64,000 bases of DNA from assembly GCA_018873245.2 (NCBI GenBank), contig JAEMBT020000004.1, positions 11,092,652-11,156,651 on the forward strand, read 5' to 3'. Shown here piece after piece: positions 39,101 through 52,500 of this stretch. This DNA is from Archegozetes longisetosus. Taxonomy: Eukaryota; Arthropoda; Arachnida; Sarcoptiformes; Trhypochthoniidae. The notes beneath the pieces are model-generated. The model had not been told where the DNA came from. It did not search any database and was given only the letters and a program-made list of their open reading frames with translations. Position numbers and translations under genes: made by a program. Each line of letters opens with the position of its first letter. Position 1 is the stretch's first letter.

Positions 39101-42100
39101 TAAAGCCCAGAAGTTGACCAACTTTTCCATTAGATCTGATGCGATGCCTTATGAAAACTCACACTTGGTTTAGAGAAGTCTTCAATCTTTCGAATTCAAT
39201 TGAAGTGTCCGCTCAATATCACGCTATTTTGTAATCGCTTGGCTTAAATTCCTGACACAATCGGCTCAATGAAGTCATTCCTGATGCACGTATCGTAGAA
39301 AAGCTTTCATTTATGAGCCAAACAAAAAGCCATTTATCAAAGAAACAAATTCTCGAAAAGCTGAAAAGTCTATTGTCGATAGATTTCTAAAATATAGTGA
39401 TAACTAGTTCTACGACCTAAACATTTTGATGAATGGCTGTATTTTACGCCTTTTGATTGTCCAGAAAGTATTCAGACTTGATTTTTGAAATAGAAGTTTT
39501 ATCGAATTTTGAAAATGTGTCATAAGAGCTATAACTTATTTTAATAGTTGTCACTTCAATAATGTTTAGCAATTTTCTAGACCTACCCTATTCAAAAGTT
39601 ATTCTCATCAAAGTCAATTTTTGAGCTTGTTTGCAACTGTTATAACATAACATTATGCAAATCGGAAACTTATTATGAACTTTATTCTGCATATTTCACA
39701 GATTTTAATTAAATTTACATAAATGGACGCGTATTCGCATGACTTAAATACAAATCAATCTCATGCTCAGTGATTCCAAAATCCCAGAACAAAAAAATTT
39801 TATTGAACTCCAAATTAAAATTTTCCAATTCCGACATATAAAATTTTGAATTTGCAACTATACAACTTTATTTAGTTGATAAAAAGCTAATTAGATTCTA
39901 AAATAACAAGACTAAATATTAAATGTTATGCCTGCCTGAAATCTATCACTAAGAATAATAATAGTGATGACTTGAATGGCTAAGTTTGCAGCAGTTACAT
40001 CATGCTAATGATAAGCATTCGTTGCAACTTATTGTCTCCAAGAAATTATATTTAGAATTTTCTCAGATTTTGGCTTCTTTTCAAAGCATTACTGATATTT
40101 GAATGGTTATTATAGCTCAAGTTAAAAGTCTTGTGTTCTCAAGTGTAAAAATTGACTCATTAACTAAATGTCAACCTTTCACCGAATAGAATTGACAAAT
40201 AAATTGCTTTTGAAACTAAGAATAAATGTGTTGTTATTAATGAAGTGAAGAGTCATCCACTAAATAATGCATTCAATTTATCTAATGGCTGTGACCACTC
40301 AATTTGCATGAAATATGAACATTTTGAGATTCGCAACTGAATGTTGTAAATAAATTTGGCTCAATATTCAAGCTGATTCGTAGTATATGATCAATCATTT
40401 TAATGTGATCATTGATCAGCATCAAGGCTAGCTTTAGAACAGGTCAAGTTATCCTTCCAATAAAGATAAGATCTCCACAAACAGCGCGAAGGGTTCGGTA
40501 ATTTTTAGAACTGGATACGAGCATCGATTGAGCGCTCTCAGAGTCATTTCCATATTGACTGCACTTTTAGTTAATAACTAAATTTGACTCTTCGTAAACA
40601 TAATACTTTTTCAGTTATGTATCAATCATAGGCTTATGATCTTTAAAAACGCTTCATATCTTTAGTTTAATCATTAAGGTAAAGAAGAAACTTAAAAAGT
40701 ATGCATTGCTAGCGTTAGCAAGGTTTAAGGTTTATAAATTTTAATCTGACACTGCATTATTATTAAAATAATGGCATTGCGTGCAATAGTACTACAGCTT
40801 TTGTACGATACTGACAATTAAAATTCATGAATCATTTTATCTATAATAACATCGAATCATCAAAACATATAATCAAAAAGTAATTCAAAAACTGTTATCA
40901 GAGACGAAGTATCAATGCATTTTCCAATGAGTGAGTAATCGTAATGAAACTAATCAATTGGAGGATATCACTTAAGCCTAAAGTAGAGAAAATTTAGAAT
41001 AAGTTCATTCCTATTGTGATTGTAATGAAAAGTGCTTTAAACTTCGCGTGACTATAACTATGAAATGTATTCAATTTATTTGAGCGCAACAACAGACATT
41101 CTAAAAGCTTTGAATTTACGAAAGAAAAATCTATGCAAATTAGAGAATTTCTAATTTTAAAGCAATTTGCTGTAGTTTCAAATTTTATGTGTTGACATAT
41201 TGTGGTGCAGCTCAACGCTTGTCAATAGAAATGAATGCACGAACAGTATTTCGGGCAACAATAGGGAAAAAGCATACTTTACTTGTAATTTTATCGGAAT
41301 TGTGGTTAAGCTATCTATAGCATGAAAGATCACTTTTTGAGTGATTAATGGAGTCTTAACCCATGTAATAAATGGTTTGGTACGATATACTCAGTATTTA
41401 AAATCCATCTGAAATACAATAGTATGATCGTTATGTCTGGCTCATAGAAAGGCTTTCATTGGTTTTTCTGATCAAATGGCAGAAGGTTTTCGTCTTACAT
41501 TCCCAATCGTTAAATAATGAAGTTATTCTCATTCTAATCATTCTAATCCCCTATTAGTCTATTTAAATCATGCAGTAAGAAGCCTTTTATTTTTATCGCT
41601 TTAGCTCAAAACCATTGAGTTGTCCATAATATACATGAGAAAGCACTTTAAATGAAAAGTATTTACAGTTTAATATTCTTAAAAGTTATTTTAATATCAT
41701 TAAAATTGTAAGTCACGCAGTTTCGCTTAGCATTCAATTTGTAAAATAGCAAACAAGTCACTCCACCAAATATAAGTCAAAATGCTTTATTTCATTTTAT
41801 CGCCAACTATTGACTTTTTTGAAGATTCGCCAAGTTATTGTGCATTTGTTCCTATTTTATTTAGTTTTTCAATAAAAGGGAATTATTTTTGACAACATCA
41901 TTAAGATTTTGCATGATTTATTACTCGAAAATTGAAGAAGCCTAAGTAAACTCTATAAAGTGGTATAAATTTGCTCGCTTTGAATTGGCTGCACCGATTC
42001 TTGGCTTTCAAGTATTACATTGAATCCTGTAAGTAATAGATAAGGAATTCTTTGATATCAGAGTAAACATACAGGCAAACTAGGATAATAGATGACGCAA

Positions 42101-43240
42101 AACAATGGCTGATCTGAAAGAATATGTTTTCATAAACTAAACTAAACAAACTGGATAACCGTCAATACTATGCAAGCTCTAAGCCATAGAATGATGCATT
42201 AGATCTTCAAATATACTTTGCGAGCGTCGGCTTACTTATAAGATGTTTTATATGGAAATTTCAAGTTTCGAATTCAACATAAATAAAATGTAAATCCTGT
42301 TACGACCAACAAAACAGATCAAAAATCTATCTAGTTCAATTCTTATTCTTAAGTTGAGTTACTGGAAAAGAAACAAGTTACGCAGAGATATTATATTTTT
42401 TTCATCAATTCTTAAAATTTACTGAACTGACGTAAAGATTTGTTGCTAAATACAATGTGATTGTTTAATTGTATTTGCCTTTTCAACTATTTCTTAAAAT
42501 ATGATGCAATCATTTGCAAAACTTCACAGACTTAACAAATGAAATGCATTCAATTAATACGTAATTTATTACTCGATTCACCGATTATTTTCAACCAATC
42601 ATGAGAATTAATCAAATATTTTAATATATCTCATAAAAATTATTGGATAGACTACAGTCTAGTTTGAACAATGATCACGAAGGGCAAATTTCAACTGTCA
42701 TATCATATGCCGAATAACTGACGAATTTAGTTCAATAGTTTAGTTCGTTGCGCAGTTAACAGAAGCAGACACTTCTTTCAAAAAATGAGTCATGATAATG
42801 TTCTCGCTAAAAATGACTTGTACAAAACTCTAACTCATCTCATTTGACTTAAATATTTTGAAACTTAACAGTTTAAGTTCGATTTAGTAAAAAGTTTAGT
42901 TGATATTTGATCGTAGGATTGAGCAATCTATAGTAAAAGTTATTTTTGAGAGCACTCGTTCACTATGAAATTTCATTAATAATTAGATTAGGTTTGATCT
43001 GTTCAAGTCAAGTTCAATTGAAATATTAATAAGATTTGATTTTTCGGTAATTATTTTTGTATCATTTTATATACAACTAAAAGTTGTAGCATTTGTGCTA
43101 AATTTGGCTAATTTGTTCAAAAAATTCAATAGAAAGTTCAGAAAATCATACCGAGAATGGTATGCAGAGAAATACTTAAAAATGAATACATATACTCATG
43201 ATTTCCAAATCAGGCTCAGGCTTGAGGAATGGGTTGGCTC
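36200..43240. other. seven-kilobase stretch with no gene recognised
   Basis: Uniformly AT-rich DNA between OAF and the cep164 fragment. No frame of useful length resembles a protein, no RNA gene was noticed and no long repeat stood out by eye. It may be intergenic DNA or intron of a gene whose exons I did not detect. Confidence 0.55.
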
Positions 43241-43284
43241 TGAAAAACCTTGAACTTGGTATCAAATCATAGGATTAAAGTGAG

Positions 43285-44048
43285 GATTAACCAAATATTT
43301 GATCTAAATCAAGATGGAAAAACGGAAAAGTTTCAGATAGAAGTGCAACGATTGCAGACATTGATGAAGAGACATCAAAATCAAGTTCAACAACTTGACA
43401 CTAAAACAGATACAATTCAGTCGTTAGTTACAGAACAAAATGAAACCAAACTTAAAGAATGTTATCAAACAATCGATAGATTTAATGAAGAAGTAAAACA
43501 ACTCGTTGAACAGGTATCGCACATTTTAATGTCATTCATCTAAACAAAGAGGAAGTCAAGCACTATCTTAACAATGAAATGCTTAGCGAACCCAATCATC
43601 TCAATAAACAAATTAATGACGACATTAATAATCATATGAATAACGACATTAATAACGATAAGACTCTTCCCAAGAAAACTGAAGATTTGCAGTCAAGCGA
43701 TGTCTACAATAAGTTGTGTCGTTTGGAGGAAAGCGTTAAAATAATTTGTCACGCATTTGAACGAATGATTCCAATTAATAAAAATGTGTCCAAAAGCAAA
43801 AATAGAAATAAAAATAGTCGTAAACGAGAGTCAACTAAAAGCAAAATTAAAATTTTACAGATTTTTGATTCAGACGATTATATATCTCGAATAAGTTGTT
43901 CACTTTTATCTTCGTCACCAATAAGTGAACCGAAAAATAGAAACGAAACGAAAAAGTGGCAAAAGTACAAAAGAACTGGTCAGACTTAAATCCGTTTCTA
44001 ACAAAATGGAAATTCAATGATCACATCATCAGCGCTGCATTCATGAAA
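43285..44048 (+). pseudogene. broken inverted partial copy of cep164
   Basis: This plus-strand segment matches part of the cep164 last exon (about 49,959-50,663, minus strand) in both translation and DNA. Shared phrases include FQIEVQRLQTL, NQVQQLDTKT, TIQSLVTEQNET, SEPNHLNKQINDDINNHMNN, DVYNKLCRLEESV and KSKIKILQ. The copy has lost one T in a run after VEQVSHI (four instead of five), which shifts the frame into a stop. Two single-codon losses are also visible (TEEDLQ to TEDLQ, and one Ile in the PIINKN region). A further stop follows KRTG. It has no start region, WW domain or remaining coiled coil. About ten of the first 68 aligned residues differ, which suggests an old, unconstrained copy. 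Confidence 0.9.
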
Positions 44049-44114
44049 GCATTGGCAATAACTTTAATTCACTAATAAATGAACTTAACAAATGATCTGA
44101 AAAATTAAAAAGTT

Positions 44115-44120
44115 TTTATT
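44115..44120 (-). terminator. candidate poly(A) signal of the 44.4-45.0 kb gene
   Basis: AATAAA on the minus strand lies about 240 bp beyond the stop at 44,362, directly beside the end of the cep164 fragment. Confidence 0.35.
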
Positions 44121-44361
44121 GAGATCATAAGCAAAGAATTTACAGAATTGATAATAACGTTTTTTAGTTGAATAAATAGATTGAATAAATAACGACCTCA
44201 ACCAATAGCAGCAACAGAATTTACTTTTAAATTAAGTTAAAATAAATTATAACTGATTGATAGCTTAATTTAGTGAACATAATAGGTTTACTAAATTAGA
44301 GTAATTATATGGAGATTATGAATCGAGAAAATCAATGAAAGCTGACGCGATTAATATTAAG

Positions 44362-45036
44362 TTATTTAAAGAAGCTATAATAAGACAAAGTAGAAAGCTT
44401 CTTGAAAGGCGACGTTGGGCAAGTCACAAAAGAATTGGCACAATCGGTTTTACTCATTCCTTTCACGATGGCCACCATATATTTATCTCTGAAACTAAAC
44501 TTATCACTCAATATTCTCATATACCCAGAAACTGATGGAATCTTTTTTGCCACGAATTCTCCAACTTCGCAAATAGCTCTTGACCGACAATCATCTCCTT
44601 TAACATCAAGTGCTTCGAATGATTTTTCTGGAAGTGACCGTATAGAACGTGCCACTACTTCGTAGTTTAGATTTTTCAATTCACTCATGCTGTCGGTTAG
44701 CGAACGGAATAAGAATGGTGTTGAAATACCCAAAGCTCCGAAAAACGCAGGGAATATTCCAGTCAACAAAAAGAGACCCGATATCAAAATGAATCCAATC
44801 TTAAAGGCTCCAAGAAGTGTGAGTTCGGCCAAAGCTGATAATGGATCGGACAGTACAGAAAGTGCTCGAGCTTTTTGAGCATTAACTTTGGAAAACATAT
44901 CAATTATAGCCAAAGCTTGACTTAAAGCACTTTTTGGCTCATCTTCTGATTTGTTTTCGACAGCAGCACAAATACTAAAACTTATTGCGATTGAGAACAA
45001 AAAACAACACTTCAATAAACACGAAAAATTGGTCAT
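44362..45036 (-). CDS. small secreted or membrane protein, function unknown
   Basis: A single uninterrupted frame of 224 residues from the ATG at 45,036. It begins with a clear signal peptide (MTNFSCLLKCCFLFSIAISF, cleavage near SICAAVE). A short acidic segment and a helix follow. Residues 73-110 form a long Gly/Phe/Leu-rich hydrophobic stretch that could be a membrane hairpin. The C-terminal part carries four Cys in a tidy pattern: Cys150 and Cys156 (DDCRSRAICEVGEF), then Cys199 and Cys206 (KTDCANSFVTCP). Two disulfides would suit a lumenal or extracellular domain. The CxxRxxCE pattern reminds me of small arthropod secreted families, but I cannot name one with confidence. The balanced amino-acid composition and the frame being far longer than its neighbours argue that it is real. 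No introns are seen. Confidence 0.75.
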   Translation of the reverse strand: MTNFSCLLKCCFLFSIAISFSICAAVENKSEDEPKSALSQALAIIDMFSKVNAQKARALSVLSDPLSALAELTLLGAFKIGFILISGLFLLTGIFPAFFGALGISTPFLFRSLTDSMSELKNLNYEVVARSIRSLPEKSFEALDVKGDDCRSRAICEVGEFVAKKIPSVSGYMRILSDKFSFRDKYMVAIVKGMSKTDCANSFVTCPTSPFKKLSTLSYYSFFK

Positions 45037-47309
45037 CGTTTTGAAATTAGATTGATTTAATTAATGGATTCGAAAAAATTTGCTTCGAAGATTTCTTTCG
45101 TGAATTTGAGTTTTAGTTCTTTTCAAACAAAAGCTTTCACACAAAAACTTTTAGACCTCAAGAGTTAGAAAAGTTAATAACTTTGGCAAAAATAGCTGCA
45201 AAGTTTAAATACTTTTCTCCTCTAAAACTTGTTTATTTCAATTCAATTGGTCGAAAATATTTAGCTTCAAAAGAGTAAAAAAGTAGGTCAAACTGACCAC
45301 TGGTTATCTTTTTTAGCATTTTTCGCCTCAGGCTATAGAGAGCGTCTGCTCTTATCCTTTTAAGTATTAGTTTGACTCCTATCCGAGTCATGTTTGGGTT
45401 TCTTACTTCCTGGTCAAGGACTAAGAAAAAATTCAACAAAATAAGGCATACGGAAGGATTACTGATAGGATCTGATTGAAACCCAATTCAGATTAGTTTC
45501 TCACTTGAAAGTCGGAGAAACCTTATGACACACTATCTATTTGTTTATGATATCCGCCAAGTTTGCGATGTACAAATTAAATTTTTCATCTTAAACATTT
45601 TACTTTAAGTTAGCAACTTTTATTGTAGTTTATATGTTGCTTAAACTATGTATATACTATCTTATATCAAATATTAAAGCAATTTAAATCAGTTGTCAGA
45701 ATTGAGTTTTCATTCAATATTATAATAGTTTTTAATTTATTTAATAAATAAAATCAAACAAGAGTCATTACATTCCCTCCTGTTCAGGCATCACTTCATT
45801 GTACACAAACTTACCTTTGATTAAATTACATTTTGATTTTAACTGTTATAACAATTAGTTTTTAAATAATGGATAAAACAAATCAATAGATAGTCAAATC
45901 ATTAATAATGATAGTAATGAAAAGATTTTACTAAAAGTGCATCCATTCATGTATAGAATATGTAATGATCTATGTGAAATATTATTCAGTTATCCATTAT
46001 TTCAACACTAAAATAAGTTTTGAACTACTTTCAAAAAATTTAAGATATTAATAAACAATTTATTTTTGAAATCAATTTTTGAGATTGAAATCCCGAAATG
46101 AACCAAACAGATTAACCAAAAGAGGATTTCTTATCGAATTCAATTTGAAAGCATTTAAATTTGTTCCAAAAAAATGCAAATTTGTTAATACTTTAATTTG
46201 GATTTATATTTGTTTGATATTCAGAAAGAAGAAATAAGTACTGCTTTCAATTTATTATAAAATACTGAAGTCTATCTTTATTAATACTTAGAGCATCAAT
46301 GAACAAAATTTGATGAAATTTTGATTCAAATTTGATAATAAGCTGATGAGTATCAAATTGAGAGTAGTCAGTCATTATATTACAACAACAGGATAAGATT
46401 CATTAATAAAATTCGGTTTATTATTGAGATTGTGTCCAAACTTTTCTTAAATAAACTGTATAAAAATGACTGATCTTGTAGATAAGAATGAGGTAGAAGT
46501 GCCTAAACTCTATAGGAAATCCGATCAATTTGAGAATGGATTCATTAATACATTTGTTGACAGATATAAAAATATATTAAAGTGTATTCAATTATAATAT
46601 AAAGAATTAATTGGCGGAAGTTAACAAAACTTATAAATAGAACAAATTTTAGAATTGAAGAAATAGGAGAATTAGAGAATCTGAATATCAATTTATCATT
46701 TAAGTGGCATTTCTCTGCTATTTATTCAAAACACGGCTCAAATAGCCATTGAATTCAAACTAATAAAATATGAAGTATCAGATTTCAAGAAGTGAATTTA
46801 AAATTCTTTATTTAGTAATTTGTATCATTTTAAACAATTTATATCCCAGAAAAGAACTTTGAAATAACGCCATTCAGTCAAATATTAAGTCATTGAAAGA
46901 TTACACGCAATCATTTAAAGTTATTAACATAGAAAGCATTGTCAAGATCGAAAAATAAGCAAATAAATTGAGAAGCTAGTAATATCTTTCATAATTGTCA
47001 TGAAATAGAATCCACTTGAACAGAAGATTGAAGATAACTAATAAAACAGTTGATGTCTTAATGGGGCTGACTTTGAGAGAGCTCAAGTTGGTTTGAGTCA
47101 TAATTGAGGTCATTTGTTTGATTCTAGCGAGAACTCTATCGATATGAAACGATATGAACTCTTCAAATAATTTGGTACTTCAATTCAGTAAAGCTTACGA
47201 AGTCTTTTGTAGTGCTGACGAAGAAGATTCTGGTGACAACTGTGACCTAAAAGACAGTATTAAGTCTTATTTGGGCGTCTATTATAATGATTAGTGAAGA
47301 GCATTGGTT

Positions 47310-47400
47310 TGGAACCTCGAGCTTTAAGCCCGAGCTTTCTATAAACGCAGCTCAGAATTCTTGATCTTTGAGCTGCGCGTGTATTTAACAGCTGCGCTGA
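47310..47400. repeat. AGCT-rich palindromic repeat, copy 1
   Basis: CTCGAGCTTTAAGCCCGA at 47,316 is followed by further AGCT words, with GAGCTGCG and CAGCTGCGC near the end. The core recurs in the same orientation at 48,010. Local composition is clearly richer in G and C than the surroundings. Confidence 0.6.
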
Positions 47401-47937
47401 TGAGACTATGTTAAAAATAAAAATAATGAGAAGTAATCTTTATAACAAGTATTTATCTCAAGTTATATTAAGGTAATTGTTCAAAAAATACATTAATTTT
47501 GATCGTAAAGTTTGAAAATGAATTCCAACTTCGACATCGATATCACTTATCGATAATTGTGAGTCTTCTCATTGTATTTCACTTTCTCACGAAGACATTC
47601 TGACAACAGTTTCAAACAATAATTTTTCTTATTTTGAATAATCTTCAAAAATATTGAGATTATTTTATTTTCGAATACTAAGAGATTTAAGCAGTGAATG
47701 AAAACAATATTACTTTTAAGGCCTAAAGTATCATCAATTCTCTCTTCAAATAAACAGTTATCTCATTAAATTTCAATTTAAAGTGAAATTTATTTTGAAA
47801 ACAATGATTCACAACTCAGAGATAAATCTCATCATTGAATTCGATAGATGTAATATCTATTTTGCTAACATATGAGAAGCAGTTCAATATTCATTACTAT
47901 TTTGCAGCTAATACTGTTTTTGCTTTATTAAATAAAT

Positions 47938-48075
47938 CGGCCTCAAAAGAGCTCAGCTTCAAGCTCAACAGCTTGGATTGCGCTCCTTTATCATGGCCTG
48001 AGCTTGAAGCTCGAGCTTATAAGCCCGAAGACAGCTAAAATTGAGCTTCAAGAGTAGCACAGCTCAGCTCCTGGC
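47938..48075. repeat. AGCT-rich palindromic repeat, copy 2
   Basis: A dense array of GAGCT/AGCTC words, including GAGCTTGAAGCTCGAGCTT and CTCGAGCTTATAAGCCCGA at 48,010. Several short words are inverted with respect to each other, so a folded structure is possible. It abuts the possible transposase fragment that begins at 48,082. Confidence 0.6.
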
Positions 48076-48081
48076 TAGCTT

Positions 48082-48282
48082 ATGCTCTCCACTAATAATG
48101 ATTATAACAACTATTACTTTGTATCGCTAATCAATTCAATGTTCTTTATACTCAACCAAAGTTTTCGTAACAATTCTTTCTTCAAATTGATTGGTATTAC
48201 AGCAGACAAAACAATTGAAATAAGCTGCCAACAAGTCTCTTTAATAATAGATGTAACTTGGTTGCATTTGAATCCACATTAA
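48082..48282 (+). mobile_element. possible hAT-type transposase remnant
   Basis: A 66-codon frame contains FFKLIGITADKTIEISCQQV followed by SLII. This resembles the motif around the catalytic Asp of DUF4371-type hAT transposases (FS.I.DETTDIS..EQLSL). A frame after the stop continues with KPTNIITGSHVGTNHL, at about the place where the family has a TTG-containing segment. The match rests on one motif recalled from memory and the copy is short and interrupted. An A+T-rich chance frame is a real alternative. Confidence 0.3.
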
Positions 48283-49574
48283 AGGAGTCCAAACCAACTA
48301 ATATTATTACTGGATCTCATGTTGGAACAAATCATTTAATTTGTTAATAACAAAACATTGCAATCACTTGTAGTCAATTGCATTAGACACGAGACAAATA
48401 AGCCAACAGATTTTGAGGCAATTTGGGTTCAAGATTGGAAACAAACTACTAACCATTATATGGGATAATGTACACCAACATGATATATGGCATAATTATC
48501 GATATAATATCCTAATATTAAAACCACAGCCGTAAATAGGGGTGGCAGAGGGGCTCGAGTCTCCCTCAAAGATTTTTAAAGTTCAGGCCTCTAGGCATTC
48601 AAGTTTTCTACATTGAAAGAGTAAAAACTTATTTGAAAAACTGAATTTCAAATCAAAAATTAAATGGTTTAGTTCTTATATCAACTCATATAGAAATTGT
48701 CTCATTTCTAGATCTAGATAACTTTGCCATCAAATGTGTTTAGGCCCATTGTATTCAGTTTGAATCATTTTGTGGCCCAAACTGAGAATCTTGGCGACTA
48801 TTCAAATGTTGAATAACTTCAAAATGATCGTATAAAATTAATGATTATTCATTTAGTGTAATAATAGTATGAATTGTTGACCATGCCACTGGAAAAAGAG
48901 ATTGTGAGTATCATAACAAAGATTTTGTTCAGTTATAAATAATTTTTTATCTCTTGATGTTAGCCCTAATTCAATCAGGAAAACTTGACTTTTATTTTAT
49001 TCAGTTTTATCGAGTCAAACCAACTGTATGTTAACTAAGTTTCAAACATTTTTTCTCAATGATAGTAACTCTCAATTTCGATGACAAAGTGCGCTAAAGT
49101 TCATTTCAAACCTGGTGACAGCAATTCTGAAGTTTTTCTAAAAAGGTGGGTAGGAGTAGTCTTGCCGTTCGTAGTGTAGAGTACTGTTCCTGTGATTCTA
49201 TATCTAATGAAATCGATACTTAGCTTATCACTAAAAACAAATTACGTTTTAAAATTAACACTTTGATAACATTAAAGTAATGCTAGGGTAAAGTAATATT
49301 AACAGTTTTTAAATTGCAATTTATGTATACAAATTATAGTCTATATCTACCCACCGTTTTAAAAAAACTTCAGAATTATATTAAGTTTTTTCAACAGAAC
49401 ATAAACATAACAAGAAATTTTAGACAATAAATGGGTAGAGAATAATTTGAAAAATTAAAGTTAGGATTACCCAAGACAAAAGTATAACATTACCACAGAT
49501 TAAAAATGTATAACTTATATCGGACTTAGATATTTGTGTTCTGTTGATTATAATACTATCAAATAAAAGTTGAA

Positions 49575-52500
49575 TCAAATTTGTGAACTTTTTTGTTGGT
49601 TAATAACATTGGTTAGTTTTCTTAACTTTTGATCGACATCAACTCTGACTGATTTCAACTTTTTAATAGCAGCCTCGTCGCAATCATTATCCTCTTTGAC
49701 AAGCGATGTGTTCAAATCGGATACAAACCGATAATTACCCAAACTCTCTAATTCAATGGCTTCGTCTTTGAGCTTTTTAGTTGTCTTCTTAATCAAATTC
49801 AGTAGAGATGACGACGAAGTTTTAATGTGCTTGAGTTGAGACTGTTGTTGTTCCCAACTCGGACTTGTCATTAGTGGCACTTTTATCAGATGGTAATTCC
49901 TTTCTGGTAAGTAATAGTCGATGTCTCTATGAATACAGCACTGATGTTGCAGCGATGATTGCATTTCCATTTTATTAGGAACAGATTTAAGTCTTTCACC
50001 AGTTCTTTTATACTTTTGCCGCTTTTCCGTTTTGTTCCTATTTTTCGGTTCACTTATTGATGACGAAGATAAGAGTGAAGAACTTGTTCGAGATATATAA
50101 TCTTCTGAATCAGAAAACTGTAAAATTTTAATTTTGCTTTTAGTTGACTCTTGTTTACGACTATTTTTATTTCTATTTTTATTTTCGGACACATTCTTAT
50201 TAATGATTGGAACCATTCGTTCGAATGTGTGACAAATTTTTTTAACGCTTTCCTCCAAACGACACAACTTATTGTAGACGTCGCTTGACTGCAAATCTTC
50301 TTCAGTTTTCTTGGGAAGAGTCTTATCGTTATTAATGTCGTTATTCATATGATTATTAATGTCGTCATTAATTTGTTTATTGAGATGATTGGGTTCGCTA
50401 AGCACTTGATTGTTGTGATGTTTGACTTCCTCTTTGTTTAGATGAATGACATTAAAAATGTGCGATACCTGTTCAACGAGTTGTTTTACTTCTTCATTAA
50501 GGCTGTCGATTGTTTGATAACACTCTTTAAATTTGGTTTCATTTTGTTCTGTAACTAATGATTGAATTGTATGAGTTTTAGTATCGAGCTGCTGAACTTG
50601 ATTTTCATATTTGTTTACTAGTGTCTGCAGTCGTTGCACCTCTATCTGAAAATTTTCCGTTTGTTCGTCCAAATTAAGGCCTATTTTGTCTAATTGCTTA
50701 TTTTGTTCTTTTGTCTGTTTCTCAATATGAAGTAATGCTTGCGATAGATCATCTCTCAAAAGTGATGTCTGCTGTCCAATACTTTTGTTACTATTGGTCA
50801 CATTAGCGATTTCGCTTCGGATGGATCGCATTTGATCGTGACTTTCGTCTTTAAATTCCATAAATTTATTCTCTACGTCGCCGACTGCAGCGTTTAGTTT
50901 GGTCTTTATATCACGATTGAGTTCACTTCTTAATTCTCTGATAGACTGCATAGTCTCTTCTCTAACATCACTTCTCAATAATTGCATCTCTCTTTCAATC
51001 TTATCGATATCTGTTCTGTTCCTTACATCACTCGTAGCTTCATTTGGGATCTTCTTCAGAGCTTGTCTCAATTCCACGATTTCAGACTTAGTTTCATTAA
51101 GATCTTTCTTATTTTTATTGACTTTGTCATCCAAGTCATTCATTTGTCCCTTAATTTCTTTGTTGATTGAATTTCTCTGTTTTCTTATCTCTTCTCTTAA
51201 TTCGTCTCTAAGAGACGCTATTTTTGCAGTCAAAGAGTTAGTTATTTCTTCAAATTTGTATTCAATTTCAAGTGCATTCTCCCCATCGTTCACTTCATAT
51301 ACTATATTATCATTTTCATTATCTTCGTCTTGATTTAGATCCTCCTCTTGTTCGTCTTCAACTTCTATTTCATCCTTTTCGCTTAAGCTGAGAAGTTGAT
51401 TGGTTTGTGAGTCATTTTCATCTTTTTCCTCAGTTTCATGTAATGTTTCAAGGGGTTTAGCAGTTATGTGTGCTATAGTTGGATAACCAGACAATGATTT
51501 GGTAGGACTTGTTTGCTTAGAAGAATCAGAAGCATCGTATTTCGATGCTGTAGTGCTACTTCTAAACAAGTCATTATAATTCTGATCATATTCGCCAAAA
51601 TCCGCAAAGGGGTCTTCTTTCACATCTAATAGAAACTCATCGTCAGAAACTTCATTATTCCTTACTGTTTGGTCGGAAGAGCTCTGCTTTATATTCAAAG
51701 AGAGTTTGTGCTCAGGAGATGATGAACTGTTTTGCATTTTCATTTTATGTTCGGCCGTATCATTACTTCTTGAAGCATCACTTTTTGATTTATTATCAGT
51801 TTTATACTTCATATCATTCTTTACTTTATCATTATTTGATATTGAGTTCAGTTCTATGGTGTGCACTTCTTTAAACTGTTTTGTATCATTGTTACCGCCT
51901 TCAGTTACATCTATTGTAACTAATTCTTCGCAATCCCCATCGTTAGAACTTAGCTCTTCGAGAGCTTCTTCTATTTCCAGTTCAAAGTCTACAGATTCGA
52001 CTTCTTCCTCACTTTCATAATTGTTTTTTAAGACCTCTTTTTTCGGTTTATTAAGCTTACTATCGACAGTAGTGGTCTTCTTGGCTAATTCAGGGTGATT
52101 TGCACTGCCATTATTGTCACTTTTAAATAGCATATCCTCATCAACGAAATGTAAATTTGCTATCGAGGTTAAGCCACTCATACTTAATGTTGTTGACGAG
52201 CCTTTAAGTCTTTCTTGTTCTACTAATGATCGATAGAAGTGATCGCACGGATGCTCCCACGATGACTCGTCTGTCTGACAGTTAAAGTAGTAAAGTCTTC
52301 CTTTTTGATCTTCACTTGCATTAGAAGATTCAAATAGAAACAAAAGTTAGCCTCACTTTCATAGTGATAGTGATTGAGTAATAGCTGTGATGCATTAATG
52401 CAACCTGCGATTCATTGGTCTCAATCATTCTATTTTTGACTTACACTGGAATCCAAGGATATGGTAGACTTGAAATAAGACCTTTTTTGGCGATCCATAA

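Larger units (their letters stand above)
45037..49574. other. intergenic with repeat remnants
   Basis: No gene is supported. Most of this spacer is AT-rich. It holds the AGCT-rich clusters at 47.31-47.40 and 47.94-48.08 kb and a possible transposase scrap at 48.08-48.28 kb, described separately. A modestly GC-richer ORF at 45,233-45,439 has no resemblance to known proteins. Confidence 0.55.

Noticed and set aside
50899..51333. 144-codon Ser/Leu-rich plus-strand frame
   Set aside because: It is the antisense shadow of the cep164 coiled coil.
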